A stretch of DNA of 64,000 bases from Streptomyces sp. NBC_00239 (GCF_036194065.1 NZ_CP108095.1:6324001-6388000), one strand, 5' to 3'. Shown: positions 50,820 to 59,857, counted from the first letter of the stretch. Translations and numbers: made by a program. The notes: generated by a model not told the origin, from the letters alone.

Positions 50820-51776
50820 TTGCTCAAGTCTGCCCGCAAGCAGGAGAAGCAGGACAAGGACGCCGAAGGGCGGATGCCCCTTGCCGAGCACCTGCGTGAG
50901 CTGCGGAACCGTCTGCTGAAGTCGGTTCTGGCGATTCTGCTGATCACGGCTGTCGCCGCGTTCTTCTACAAGGACATCATCGCGTTCCTGCTGCAGCCGA
51001 TGCTGGACTCGGTGGGCTGCACCGAGGGCGTGGTCAGGCAGGTCAACGGCCGGCCCTGCGCCGACATGACGGTCAACGGCCTCATCGGGCCGTTCTCCAT
51101 CGTCCTGAAGGTGGCGCTGGCGGCCGGCCTGGTGCTGTCCGCGCCGGTGTGGCTGTACCAGCTGTGGGCGTTCGTCGCGCCCGGTCTGCACGGCCACGAG
51201 CGCAAGTACGCGATGAGCTTCGTGGGGGTCGGCGCTCCGCTGTTCCTCGCGGGCGCGGTCCTCGCGTACAAGATCCTCCCGCAGACCGCGGAGATCCTGC
51301 TCGAATTCACCCCCGAGCACGCCCGCAACCTGCTGCCGGTCGACGACTACCTCGACCTGGTGACCCGCATGGTCGTGGTCTTCGGCTTCGCCTTCGAGCT
51401 GCCGCTGCTGCTGATCCTGCTCAACGCCACCGGGGTGCTCACCGCGAAGCGGCTGGCCGGCTGGTGGCGGGGCTTCATCCTCGGCATCACGGTCTTCGCG
51501 GCGTTCGCGACCCCGACCGGCGACCCGCTCACCATGCTGTCGCTGGCCCTGCCGATCGTGGCGCTGTACTTCGTCGCGCTGCTGATCTGCTGGCTCAACG
51601 ACCGCAGGCGCCGGCGCCGCAACCCGGACGCCGACCTGGACGACGACGAGGCCTCGCAGCTGGACCTCACCCCCGAGGACCTCGGGGACGTCGAGCCGGT
51701 GACCGCCCCCGCGGCCCTGCCCGAGCAGGCGGACGGCGGCCGGCACCGGATCAACGGTTACGACGACGCCACCTGA
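50820..51776 (+). CDS. tatC: TatC, twin-arginine signal receptor
   Basis: 318 residues, six membrane helices. RMPLAEHLRELRNRLLKSVLAI is the universal N-terminal block; PVWLYQLWAFVAPGLHGHERK and FGFAFELPLLLILLNATGVLT carry the conserved Pro and Glu residues for signal binding. The C-terminal 60 residues are an acidic tail. The TTG at 50820 is taken as start because GAGGGA lies six bases upstream; a frame-extending TTG at 50790 has no site. TatABC is recruited with TatA from the preceding gene. Confidence 0.94.
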   Translation: MLKSARKQEKQDKDAEGRMPLAEHLRELRNRLLKSVLAILLITAVAAFFYKDIIAFLLQPMLDSVGCTEGVVRQVNGRPCADMTVNGLIGPFSIVLKVALAAGLVLSAPVWLYQLWAFVAPGLHGHERKYAMSFVGVGAPLFLAGAVLAYKILPQTAEILLEFTPEHARNLLPVDDYLDLVTRMVVVFGFAFELPLLLILLNATGVLTAKRLAGWWRGFILGITVFAAFATPTGDPLTMLSLALPIVALYFVALLICWLNDRRRRRRNPDADLDDDEASQLDLTPEDLGDVEPVTAPAALPEQADGGRHRINGYDDAT

Positions 51777-51780
51777 CGGG

Positions 51781-51786
51781 TAATGT
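51781..51786 (+). promoter_or_regulatory. -10 element TAATGT, leaderless start
   Basis: TAATGT ends seven bases before GTG 51794, just after the tatC stop. Confidence 0.55.
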
Positions 51787-51793
51787 CCGGGCG

Positions 51794-52687
51794 GTGACCG
51801 CCGAGATCACCCTTTTCGTCAATCCCACCGCGGGCCGCGGCCGGGGCGCGCACGCCGCGCAGCCGGCCGCGGCCGCGCTGCGTTCCGCCGGCTTCTCCGT
51901 GCGCTCGGTCGTGGGCACCGACGCCGCCGACGCCCTGGCCCGGCTGCGGCGGGCCGTGCGCGAGGGCACCGGGGCGGTGATCGCGGTCGGCGGTGACGGG
52001 ATGGTCTCGCTCGCCCTCCAGGCGGTGGCCGGGACCCTGGTGCCGCTGGGCGTGGTGGCCGTCGGCACCGGCAACGACTTCGCCCGCGAGCTGGGCCTGC
52101 CGGTGGCGGACCCGGCGGCCGCGGGCCGGCTGGCCGCCGCGGCCCTCAAGGGGTCCGCGATCCGCGAGGTGGACCTCGGCCGGGTGGCGGGACGCTGGTA
52201 CGGCACGGTGCTCTGCTCCGGATTCGACTCGCGGGTCAACGACCGCGGGAACCGGATGCGGCTGCCGGCCGGCCGGTTCAAGTACGACCTGGCGATCCTG
52301 GCCGAACTGGCCGCGTTCCGCCCGTTCCCGTACCGGATCACCCTGGACGACGGCCCGGTGATCGAGACCGAGGCGACGCTGGTGGCGGTCGGCAACGGGT
52401 CCTCGTACGGCGGCGGGATGCGGATCTGCGCCGGGGCGCGGACCGACGACGGGCTCTTCGACGTGACGGTGGTCGGCGCGTGCAGCCGGACCACGCTGCT
52501 GCGGGTGTTCCCGCGGGTGTACCGGGGTACCCATCTCAGTCACCCGAAGGTGACCGTCCACCGGGCCGCCAAGGTGACCCTGGAGGCGGCCGGGATCACC
52601 GCGTACGCCGACGGGGAACCGCTCGGGCCGCTGCCGGTCACGGCGGAGTGCGTGCCGGGTGCGGTACGGGTCCTGACCGGTCAATAA
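51794..52687 (+). CDS. Diacylglycerol/lipid kinase-family protein
   Basis: 297 residues. DAGK catalytic fold. TLFVNPTAGRGRGAHAAQPAAAAL is the nucleotide-binding opening. AVIAVGGDGMVSLALQAVAGTLVPLGVVAVGTGNDFARELG contains the GGDG signature and GTGNDFAR. TEATLVAVGNGSSYGGGMRICAGARTDDGLFDVTVV is the C-terminal domain core. Likely phosphorylates a lipid hydroxyl at the inner membrane face (diacylglycerol recycling or a related lipid). GTG start without ribosome site. helY follows 45 bases later but with its own promoter. Confidence 0.93.
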   Translation: MTAEITLFVNPTAGRGRGAHAAQPAAAALRSAGFSVRSVVGTDAADALARLRRAVREGTGAVIAVGGDGMVSLALQAVAGTLVPLGVVAVGTGNDFARELGLPVADPAAAGRLAAAALKGSAIREVDLGRVAGRWYGTVLCSGFDSRVNDRGNRMRLPAGRFKYDLAILAELAAFRPFPYRITLDDGPVIETEATLVAVGNGSSYGGGMRICAGARTDDGLFDVTVVGACSRTTLLRVFPRVYRGTHLSHPKVTVHRAAKVTLEAAGITAYADGEPLGPLPVTAECVPGAVRVLTGQ

Positions 52688-52700
52688 AGATCGCGCCCGC

Positions 52701-52722
52701 TGTCAGAGGGGGCGGGTAGGCT
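52701..52722 (+). promoter_or_regulatory. PafBC-like promoter of helY
   Basis: TGTCAG (52701-52706), 10 bases, TAGGCT (52717-52722). The spacing equals that of the TTGTCRGTG-N8-TANNNT consensus. The first T and the TG after TGTCAG differ (C, AG), so the match is weaker than at 32824-32846. Confidence 0.5.
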
Positions 52723-52732
52723 CGGAGGCAAG

Positions 52733-55579
52733 ATGACAGAGGACCTCTCCCCCGCCGAGCGGTACGCCGCCGCCCGGATCCGAGCCGCCGAGGCGGCCAC
52801 CGCGCTGGCCCCCTTCCGCGAGATGTACGAATTCGGCCTGGACCCGTTCCAGATCGAGGCCTGCAAGGCGCTCGAGGCCGGCAAGGGCGTGCTCGTCGCC
52901 GCGCCGACCGGATCCGGCAAGACGATCGTCGGCGAGTTCGCCGTGCACCTGGCCCTCACCCAGGGCCGCAAGTGCTTCTACACCACCCCCATCAAGGCGC
53001 TCTCGAACCAGAAGTACGCAGACCTGGTCAAGCGCTACGGCGCCGAGAAGGTCGGCCTGCTCACGGGCGACAACAGCGTCAACTCCGAGGCTCCCGTCGT
53101 GGTCATGACCACCGAGGTGCTGCGGAACATGCTGTATGCGGGCTCGCAGTCGCTGCGGGGCCTGGGGTACGTCGTGATGGACGAGGTGCACTACCTCTCC
53201 GACCGGTTCCGCGGCGCCGTCTGGGAGGAAGTGATCATCCACCTCCCCGAGTCGGTGACGCTGGTCTCGCTCTCGGCGACCGTCTCGAACGCCGAGGAGT
53301 TCGGCGACTGGCTGGACACCGTGCGCGGCGACACCGAGGTGATCGTCTCCGAGGAGCGGCCCGTTCCGCTGTGGCAGCACGTGATGGCCGGCCGGCGGAT
53401 CTACGACCTCTTCGAGGAGGAGAGCGACCACGGCGGCCGCGGCTCCGCCCGCCGCGAGGTCAATCCCGACCTGCTGCGCATGGCGCGCATGGAGAACAGC
53501 AAGACGTACAACCCGAGGGACCGGCGGCGCGGGAAGATGGTCCGCGAGGCCGACCGGGAGCGGGAGCGGCGCTCGCGCAGCCGGATCTGGACGCCGGGCC
53601 GGCCCGAGGTCATCGACCGCCTGGAGAACGAGGGCCTGCTGCCCGCCATCACCTTCATCTTCAGCCGGGCCGGCTGCGAGGCCGCCGTGCAGCAGTGCCT
53701 GCACGCGGGGCTGCGGCTCAACGACGACGAGGCGCGCCTGAAGGTGCGCGAGATCGTCGAGGAGCGCACCGCGTCGATCCCGGCCGAAGACCTGCACGTG
53801 CTCGGGTACTTCGAGTGGCTGGAGGGCCTGGAGCGGGGCATCGCCGCGCACCACGCGGGCATGCTGCCGACCTTCAAGGAGGTCGTCGAGGAGCTGTTCG
53901 TCCGCGGCCTGGTGAAGGCGGTGTTCGCCACCGAGACGCTGGCGCTGGGCATCAACATGCCCGCGCGCACGGTGATCCTGGAGAAGCTCGTCAAGTGGAA
54001 CGGCGAGCAGCACGCGGACATCACCCCCGGCGAGTACACGCAGCTGACCGGCCGGGCCGGGCGGCGCGGCATCGACGTCGAGGGCCACGCGGTCGTGCTG
54101 TGGCAGCGCGGCATGGACCCGGGCGCGCTGGCGGGCCTGGCGGGCACGCGCACGTATCCGCTGCGCTCCAGCTTCCGGCCGTCGTACAACATGGCCGTGA
54201 ACCTGGTGCAGCAGTTCGGCCGGCACCGCTCGCGGGAGCTGCTGGAGACCTCGTTCGCGCAGTTCCAGGCGGACCGGTCGGTGGTCGGCATCTCGCGGCA
54301 GGTCCAGCGCAACGAAGAGGGCCTGGACGGCTACCGCGAGGGCATGACCTGCCACCTCGGCGACTTCGAGGAGTACGCGCAGCTGCGCCGCGACCTGAAG
54401 GACCGCGAGACCGAGCTGGCCAAGCAGGGCGCCTCGCAGCGCCGGGTGCAGGCCGCGGCCTCGCTGGAGCGGCTGAAGCCGGGCGACATCATCCACGTGC
54501 CGACGGGCAAGTTCGCGGGTCTGGCACTGGTGCTGGACCCGGGCGTGCCGGCGGGCCGGGTCAACGGGCACCGCGGGTACGAGTACCAGGAGGGCCCGCG
54601 GCCGCTGGTGCTGACCGCGGAACGGCAGGTCAAGCGGCTGGCGTCGATCGACTTCCCGGTGCCGGTGGAGCCCGTCGAGCGGATGCGGATCCCCAAGACG
54701 TTCAACGCGCGCTCGCCGCAGTCGCGGCGGGACCTGGCGTCGGCGCTGCGCACCAAGGCGGGTCACATCCAGCCGGAGCGGCACCGGCCGGGCCGGGCGG
54801 CCGCGGCCGACGACCGGCAGATCGCGCGGCTGCGCGCGGAACTGCGGGCGCACCCGTGCCACGGCTGCGACGAGCGCGAGGACCACGCGCGCTGGGCGGA
54901 GCGCTACCACCGGCTGCAGCGGGACACCAAGCAGCTGGAGCGCCGGATCGAGGGGCGTACGAACACCATCGCGCGGACCTTCGACCGGATCCACGGGCTG
55001 CTGACCGAGCTGGACTACCTGCGCGAGGACGAGGTCACCGAGCACGGCAGGCGGCTCGCCCGGCTGTACGGCGAGCTGGACCTGCTGGCGTCGGAGTGCC
55101 TGCGGGCCGGGGTCTGGGAGGGCCTGAGCCCGGCCGAGCTCGCGGCCTGCGTGTCGGCCCTGGTGTTCGAGGCGCGGCAGTCGGACGACGCGGTGGCGCC
55201 GAAGGTGCCGGGCGGCGCGGCGAAGGCCGCGCTGGGCGAGATGGTGCGGATCTGGGGGCGGCTGGACGCCCTGGAGGAGGAGCACCGGATCAACCAGGCC
55301 GAGGGCGGTGTCGGCCAGCGCGAGCCCGATCTCGGCTTCGCGTGGGCGGCCTACCAGTGGGCTTCGGACAAGGGCCTGGACGAGGTGCTGCGCGAGGCGG
55401 AGATGCCGGCCGGCGACTTCGTCCGCTGGTGCAAGCAGGTCATCGACGTGCTCGGGCAGGTCGCGGCGGCCGCACCGTCGTCCACCGCGGGCGGCGGCAG
55501 CAGCACGGTGGCGCGCAACGCCCGCAAGGCCGTGGACGCGCTGCTGCGCGGTGTGGTGGCGTACAGCTCGGTGGGGTAG
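52733..55579 (+). CDS. helY: HelY, Ski2-like DEAD/DEAH-box helicase
   Basis: 948 residues. Superfamily 2 helicase of the Ski2/Mtr4 type found across actinobacteria. Walker A APTGSGKT (near residue 56-63), motif II DEVHYLSD (near 150), SAT in LSATVSNAEEFGDW. The helicase C domain has RAGCEAAV, AHHAGMLPTFKEVVEELF, ATETLALGINMPARTVI and TGRAGRRGIDVEG. An arch-like and a C-terminal helical domain fill the last 400 residues, with CHGCDEREDHARW in the middle. It may act on RNA or on damaged DNA; function is unproven. GGAGG precedes ATG 52733. Confidence 0.95.
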   Translation: MTEDLSPAERYAAARIRAAEAATALAPFREMYEFGLDPFQIEACKALEAGKGVLVAAPTGSGKTIVGEFAVHLALTQGRKCFYTTPIKALSNQKYADLVKRYGAEKVGLLTGDNSVNSEAPVVVMTTEVLRNMLYAGSQSLRGLGYVVMDEVHYLSDRFRGAVWEEVIIHLPESVTLVSLSATVSNAEEFGDWLDTVRGDTEVIVSEERPVPLWQHVMAGRRIYDLFEEESDHGGRGSARREVNPDLLRMARMENSKTYNPRDRRRGKMVREADRERERRSRSRIWTPGRPEVIDRLENEGLLPAITFIFSRAGCEAAVQQCLHAGLRLNDDEARLKVREIVEERTASIPAEDLHVLGYFEWLEGLERGIAAHHAGMLPTFKEVVEELFVRGLVKAVFATETLALGINMPARTVILEKLVKWNGEQHADITPGEYTQLTGRAGRRGIDVEGHAVVLWQRGMDPGALAGLAGTRTYPLRSSFRPSYNMAVNLVQQFGRHRSRELLETSFAQFQADRSVVGISRQVQRNEEGLDGYREGMTCHLGDFEEYAQLRRDLKDRETELAKQGASQRRVQAAASLERLKPGDIIHVPTGKFAGLALVLDPGVPAGRVNGHRGYEYQEGPRPLVLTAERQVKRLASIDFPVPVEPVERMRIPKTFNARSPQSRRDLASALRTKAGHIQPERHRPGRAAAADDRQIARLRAELRAHPCHGCDEREDHARWAERYHRLQRDTKQLERRIEGRTNTIARTFDRIHGLLTELDYLREDEVTEHGRRLARLYGELDLLASECLRAGVWEGLSPAELAACVSALVFEARQSDDAVAPKVPGGAAKAALGEMVRIWGRLDALEEEHRINQAEGGVGQREPDLGFAWAAYQWASDKGLDEVLREAEMPAGDFVRWCKQVIDVLGQVAAAAPSSTAGGGSSTVARNARKAVDALLRGVVAYSSVG

Positions 55580-55687
55580 CCGGCGCGGTGGAGTGGCCGT
55601 CTTTCGGACCTTCCTCCGAGCGGGCGGCCCGTCTGATGTGCGCTGCGGGCATGATCATGCCCGGTGGTGCTGTGCGACGATCGGATC

Positions 55688-56326
55688 ATGAGCACCACGG
55701 GTCGTCGCCGGGTCGGTCGCCCGAGGGCGGACCGGCTGAGGCCGGAGAGCGGGCTGTCGCCCCGGGAGGAACTCCTCGGGGCGGCGGCCGAACTGTTCAC
55801 GGTCCGCGGGTACGCGGCGACCAGCACCCGGGCGGTGGCGGAGCGGGCCGGCCTGCGGCAGGCCACGATGTACCACTACTTCGGCGGCAAGCGGGAACTC
55901 CTCGCCGAACTCCTGGAGTCGACGGTGGCGCCCTCGCTGGAGCTGGGGCGCCGGCTGCTGGCCGAGGAGGGCCGGGCGGCGGCGGAGCGGCTGTGGGAGC
56001 TGTGCCGGTCGGACGTGCTGCTGCTGTGCCGCGGGCCGCACAATCCCGGTGCGCTGTACCTGCTGCCGGAGGTGCGGGCGGACGGGTTCGCCGGCTTCCG
56101 CCGGATGCGGGGCGAGCTGAAGGGCACGTACCGGCGGCTGCTGGCGCAGACCGGGGCCGGGGCGGCGCTCGGGCCGGGTGAGCTGGAGCTGCGCAACGAC
56201 CTGGTGTTCGGGCTGATCGAGGGCGTGATCCTGATCCACGGTGCGGACCCTCGGCGTGATCCGGTGCCGTTCGCGGAGGCGACGGCGGACGCGGCGCTGC
56301 GGATCGCGGGGGAGCGGCGGGGGTGA
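55688..56326 (+). CDS. TetR-family regulator
   Basis: 212 residues. The N-terminal helix-turn-helix reads SPREELLGAAAELFTVRGYAATSTRAVAERAGLRQATMYHYFGGKRELLAELL, clear for TetR. The ligand domain (SLELGRRLLAEEGRAAAERLWEL to the end) shows no recognisable subfamily. Its start is ATG 55688; GACGAT six bases upstream is a poor -10. It stands between helY and the pseudouridine synthase gene, convergent with the latter, with no obvious target nearby. Confidence 0.93.
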   Translation: MSTTGRRRVGRPRADRLRPESGLSPREELLGAAAELFTVRGYAATSTRAVAERAGLRQATMYHYFGGKRELLAELLESTVAPSLELGRRLLAEEGRAAAERLWELCRSDVLLLCRGPHNPGALYLLPEVRADGFAGFRRMRGELKGTYRRLLAQTGAGAALGPGELELRNDLVFGLIEGVILIHGADPRRDPVPFAEATADAALRIAGERRG

Positions 56327-56449
56327 GACCGGGCCGACCCGCCGCGCTCGGGTGTGCCGGTTGCGGTGCCTGGGGGCGGGGCGGCCGGGCGGCGAGCGCG
56401 CGCCGCGGCGTGGCGGAGCGGCCGGGTGGGGCGGTGCCCGGAGCGCCCG

Positions 56450-57382
56450 TTACGGGGGCCAGGCCGCGAGGGTGCGGGCGCTTTCGAAGCGGTGCGCGCG
56501 GCCGGTCACCGGGTCGGTGAACTCCAGGCGCCGGGCGAGCAGTTGCAGCGGGTCGCGGTAGTCGTCGGGGGCCGGGTCGGTGACCTCGGGGTAGACCGGG
56601 TCGCCCAGGATCGGGATGCCGAGTGCGTGCATGTGCACGCGCAGCTGGTGGGTGCGGCCGGTGCGCGGGGTGAGCCGGTAGCGGGCCAGCGGGCCGCGGT
56701 GTCCGAGGAGTTCGACGAGGCTCTCGGCGTTGGCGGGACCGGGGACCTCGGTGGCGGCGATGACCCCGCGGACCTTCTCGATGCGGCTGCGGACGGTGCG
56801 CGGCAGGGTCGCGGCGAGCGCGGAGTCGTGGCGGGCCACGGCCTCGTACTCCTTGAGGATCTCCTTCTTCTGGAAGAGCCCCTGGTAGGCGCCGCGGTCC
56901 TCGGGCCGCACGGTGAACATGACCAGCCCGGCGGTGAGCCGGTCCAGCCGGTGGGCGGGGCTGAGGGCGGGCAGGGCGAGGTCGCGGCGGAGCCGGGCGA
57001 GGACGGTCTGGGTGACGTGGCTGCCGCGGGGGGTGGTGGCGAGGAAGTGCGGCTTGTCGGCCACGACCAGGTGCGCGTCCCGGTACACGACGGACACCTC
57101 GAACGGCACGGGTGCCTCGGGGGGCAGCTCGCGGTGGAACCACAGGTAGCCGCCGGGCGCGTACGGGTCCTCGGCGCGGCGGGGCCGGCCGTCCTCGCCG
57201 TACACCCGGCCGGCGGCGAGGAGCGCGGCGACCGCTTCGGCGCCGGGGCCGTCGGCGTAGCGGTCGAGGAGGTAGCCGCCGAGGGTGACCCAGGTGCCGT
57301 CCGCGGGTAGCCGCAGGCGGACGGGGTCGATTCCGTCCCGCTGCGGGAGGGGGGACGGGGGTGGGGTCGCGCGGCGTCTCAC
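56450..57382 (-). CDS. RluA-family pseudouridine synthase
   Basis: 310 residues. Isomerises uridine in rRNA or tRNA. Catalytic block SPAHRLDRLTAGLVMFTV with the Asp of HRLDxxTxG; VVADKPHFLATTPRGSHV before it; RYRLTPRTGRTHQLRVHMHALGIPILGDPVYPE after it. No S4 domain is clear at the N-terminus (LRLPADGTWVTLGGYLLDRYADG may be a remnant). The exact uridine cannot be read. Same orientation as the siderophore-interacting gene upstream, separated by 600 bases of repeats. Confidence 0.94.
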   Translation of the reverse strand: MRRRATPPPSPLPQRDGIDPVRLRLPADGTWVTLGGYLLDRYADGPGAEAVAALLAAGRVYGEDGRPRRAEDPYAPGGYLWFHRELPPEAPVPFEVSVVYRDAHLVVADKPHFLATTPRGSHVTQTVLARLRRDLALPALSPAHRLDRLTAGLVMFTVRPEDRGAYQGLFQKKEILKEYEAVARHDSALAATLPRTVRSRIEKVRGVIAATEVPGPANAESLVELLGHRGPLARYRLTPRTGRTHQLRVHMHALGIPILGDPVYPEVTDPAPDDYRDPLQLLARRLEFTDPVTGRAHRFESARTLAAWPP

Positions 57383-57504
57383 CGCCCCACCCTACGCGCC
57401 GGGGCGCGGGGGATCCCGACGCCCTGGGGTGCAGTCCCCGGCCTGGTCGGCGCTGCCTGGCGGTATCCGGCCGCGCCGGCGCCCTGCCGCGAACCCGCAG
57501 CTTG

Positions 57505-57660
57505 GCCGGCCTTCCCGGCGCGACGCCCTGGGGGCAACCTCCAGCACGTGGCCGGCCTCCTGGCGCGACGCCCCTGGGGGCAACCTCCAGCGTGGCCTGC
57601 CTCATGGCGCGACGCCCTGGGGGCAACCTCCAGCTCGGCCGGCTTCCTGGCGCGACGCAC
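57505..57660. repeat. Tandem array, about 45-bp unit
   Basis: Four imperfect copies of a unit containing GCGCGACGCCCTGGGGGCAA then CCTCCAGC and a GGCCGGCCTCCTGG-like end. It leads into palindrome B. No coding potential is evident. Confidence 0.75.
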
Positions 57661-57671
57661 CTGGGTCATTT

Positions 57672-57788
57672 CCAGCCTCGCCGGCGTTTGAGGCGCGGGG
57701 TTTGGGGCGGAGCCCCAAGACTGCAACCCGGCTCCGCCGGGCACCGGGCTCTGCCCGGACCCGCGCCTCAAACGCCGGCGAGGCTGAC
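57672..57788. repeat. Large palindromic intergenic repeat, copy B
   Basis: Outer arms CCAGCCTCGCCGGCGTTTGA and TCAAACGCCGGCGAGGCTG. Inner hairpins TTGGGGCGGAGCCCCAA, ACCCGGCTCCGCCGGG and CCGGGCTCTGCCCGG. Same design and orientation as copy A. Confidence 0.92.
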
Positions 57789-57990
57789 GAGTGCGCCGCA
57801 GGCCGGCCGGCGAGGCTGAATGCGTGCCGCTGGTCGGCCGGCGAGGCTGAAGAGTGCGCCGCAGGCCGGCCGGCGAGGCTGAATGCGTGCCGCTGGTCGG
57901 CCGGCGAGGCTGACGAATGCGCCGCTGGTCGGCCGGCCGGGCTGAATGCGTGCCGCGGGCAGCCGGCGGGGCTGAGTGCGTGCCGCGGCC
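57778..57990. repeat. Tandem array, alternating 31/32-bp units
   Basis: Six or seven units each begin GGCCGGCGAGGCTGA. They alternate between GAGTGCGCCGCAGGCC and ATGCGTGCCGCTGGTC cores, so a two-unit higher-order repeat is visible. It starts at the right end of palindrome B and stops eight bases before the siderophore-interacting gene. Confidence 0.85.
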
Positions 57991-57997
57991 CCGGGGG

Positions 57998-58837
57998 CTA
58001 CGGGTGCGGGGTGGGTTCCTGTTCGGCTTCTACCTGGGCGTTCCAGTCGCGCTTTATCGCGCGCCAGCCCTCATCGGTCTGGCCGAGCCGCCAGTATCCG
58101 GAGACGGACAGCCGCTCGCGGGGCACGGTGCGCTCGACGCGCAGGTGGCGGCGGAGTTCGCGGACGAAGCCGGCCTCGCCGTGCACGAACACCTGGGGGG
58201 TGCCGGCGGGGAAGTCGAGGGCGGTCACGGCCTCCCGCAGCAGGTCGCCGACCGGCCGCTCGCCGCGGTGCAGCCAGACCGGGGAGACCCCGTCCGCGGT
58301 GATGATCTTCTGTTCCTCCTCGGGCCCGGAGACCTCCAGGAAGGCGTGCACGGTCGCGCCGGCGGGGATGCGCTCCAGGGCGGCGGCGATCGCCGGCAGC
58401 GCGCTCTCGTCGCCCGCGAGCAGGTGCCAGTCGGCGGCCGGGTCCGGGGCGTACGCGCCGCCGGGGCCGAGGAAGTACACGCGCTCGCCGGGCTGGACGC
58501 GCGCCGCCCAGGGGCCGCCGAGGCCCTCGTCGCCGTGGACGACGATGTCGACGGTCAGTTCCCGGTGCGCCGGGTCCCAGGCGCGCACCGTGTAGGCGCG
58601 GTTGCGCGGCCATTCCTCTCGGGGGAACGCGGCGCGGATCTGCTCCAGGTCCCAGGGCTCCGGGTAGACGGCGCCCTCGGCCGCGAAGAGGATCTTGATG
58701 TAGTGGTCGGTGAACTCGCCCGCGCCGAATCCGGCCAGTCCGTCACCGCCCAGGACGAGCCGCACCATGTGCGGCGTCAGCTGTTCGGTGCGGATGACAT
58801 CGGCGGTGCCGACCTTGCGGGCGGGTCCTTCTGCCAC
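57998..58837 (-). CDS. Siderophore-interacting protein, FAD-type ferric reductase
   Basis: 279 residues. Releases iron from ferric siderophores by reduction with NAD(P)H. FAD-binding motif RAYTVRAWD (R-x-Y-T-V-R) near residue 83, DIVVHGDEGLGGPWAARVQPGERVYFLGPGGAY for the flavin domain, and LLAGDESALPAIAAALERIP for the nucleotide domain. The C-terminal part (RRHLRVERTVPRERLSVSGYWRLGQTDEGWRAIKRDW) is diagnostic of the SIP family. Start GTG 58837 follows GGGGAGAA. An iron box lies 68 bases upstream, predicting iron repression. Confidence 0.95.
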   Translation of the reverse strand: MAEGPARKVGTADVIRTEQLTPHMVRLVLGGDGLAGFGAGEFTDHYIKILFAAEGAVYPEPWDLEQIRAAFPREEWPRNRAYTVRAWDPAHRELTVDIVVHGDEGLGGPWAARVQPGERVYFLGPGGAYAPDPAADWHLLAGDESALPAIAAALERIPAGATVHAFLEVSGPEEEQKIITADGVSPVWLHRGERPVGDLLREAVTALDFPAGTPQVFVHGEAGFVRELRRHLRVERTVPRERLSVSGYWRLGQTDEGWRAIKRDWNAQVEAEQEPTPHP

Positions 58838-58904
58838 GGTTCTCCCCTGATCCCCTGAAGTGCCGCCGCGCACCGGGACGGCGGGTGCCGGACGGTGCCG
58901 AACG

Positions 58905-58922
58905 ACTTAGGCTTACCTAAGT
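58905..58922. promoter_or_regulatory. Iron box (DmdR/DtxR-type operator)
   Basis: ACTTAGG-ctta-CCTAAGT has perfect 7-base arms and matches the core of the DtxR/IdeR site (TTAGGTTAGSCTAACCTAA) closely. It lies upstream of the siderophore-interacting gene and just past the end of the exonuclease gene. Confidence 0.85.
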
Positions 58923-58929
58923 TAACATC

Positions 58930-59850
58930 TCAGTGCCGAAGAGTGGAGACCAGCCTGCCCACGGCTCCACCCAGCCCCCAGCGCCGCGCCAGGTCGTCGA
59001 GGGCGGCCGGGTCGGCGGGCTCGCGCGGCAGCGTGGGGTCGTACGGCGGCAGCGCGATGTCGGACGCGACCCTCACCACGGTCGGGGCCACCGCCACGTA
59101 CGGCCGTGCCCCGTCCAGCTTCTTGCGCTGCGAGGGCGTCAGCTTCGACGCCGGATCGTCGACGGCCGCCATGATCCCCGCCAGGTCGCCGTACGCGTCG
59201 AGCAGCTTGGCGGCGGTCTTCTCGCCGATGCCGGGCACGCCCGGCAGCCCGTCGCTCGGGTCGCCGCGCAGCAGCGCGAGGTCCACGTACCCCGGGCCGT
59301 CCACGCCGTACTTCTCGCGGAGCACCGCCTCGTCGGTCAGCTGGAGGGTGCCGACGCCCTTGAGGGGGTACAGGACGCGGACCCCGCGGGCGTCGTCGAC
59401 CAGCTGGTAGAGGTCGCGGTCGCCCGTCACGATGTCCACCGGGCCGCTCGCCCCGGCCGTGATGGTGCCGATCACGTCGTCCGCCTCGTACGCCGGGACG
59501 CCGACCCGGGCGATCCCGAAGGCGTCCAGCATGGCCTCGATGACGGGGATCTGCGGCAGGAGCGTGTCGGGGGTCTCCTCCACGTCCGGCCCGGTCTCCG
59601 TCTCCACGGCCACCCGGTGGGCCTTGTACGTCGGGATCAGCTCGACCCGCCAGTGCGGCCGCCAGTCCGCGTCCATGCAGGCGACCAGGTCGTCCGGGCG
59701 GTGGTCCTGCACCAGCCGCCCGATGAAGTCCAGCAGCCCGCGCACGGCGTTGACCGGGGTGCCGTCGGGGGCCCGGACCGAGTCCGGGACGCCGAAGTAC
59801 GCGCGGTAGTAGAGGGAGGCGGTGTCGAGGAGCATCAGGCGTCGCGTCAC
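58930..59850 (-). CDS. 5'-3' exonuclease, stand-alone Pol I-type flap nuclease
   Basis: 306 residues, the size of the N-terminal nuclease domain of DNA polymerase I without the polymerase. LMLLDTASLYYRAYFGVPD carries the first metal Asp. CMDADWRPHWRVELIPTYKAHR is the arch region. AYEADDVIGTITAGASGPVDIVTGDRDLYQLVDD holds the cluster of metal aspartates. GDPSDGLPGVPGIGEKTAAKLLDAYG is the helix-hairpin-helix for DNA. It removes flaps and RNA primers. The GTG start lies seven bases after a -10-like CATCAT in a PafBC-type arrangement. Confidence 0.95.
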   Translation of the reverse strand: MTRRLMLLDTASLYYRAYFGVPDSVRAPDGTPVNAVRGLLDFIGRLVQDHRPDDLVACMDADWRPHWRVELIPTYKAHRVAVETETGPDVEETPDTLLPQIPVIEAMLDAFGIARVGVPAYEADDVIGTITAGASGPVDIVTGDRDLYQLVDDARGVRVLYPLKGVGTLQLTDEAVLREKYGVDGPGYVDLALLRGDPSDGLPGVPGIGEKTAAKLLDAYGDLAGIMAAVDDPASKLTPSQRKKLDGARPYVAVAPTVVRVASDIALPPYDPTLPREPADPAALDDLARRWGLGGAVGRLVSTLRH

Positions 59851-59857
59851 GGTGACG

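Noticed and set aside
52703..55285. An 860-codon minus-strand frame opposite helY
   Set aside because: It mirrors helY codon by codon, and has no domain, start signal or conserved motif.
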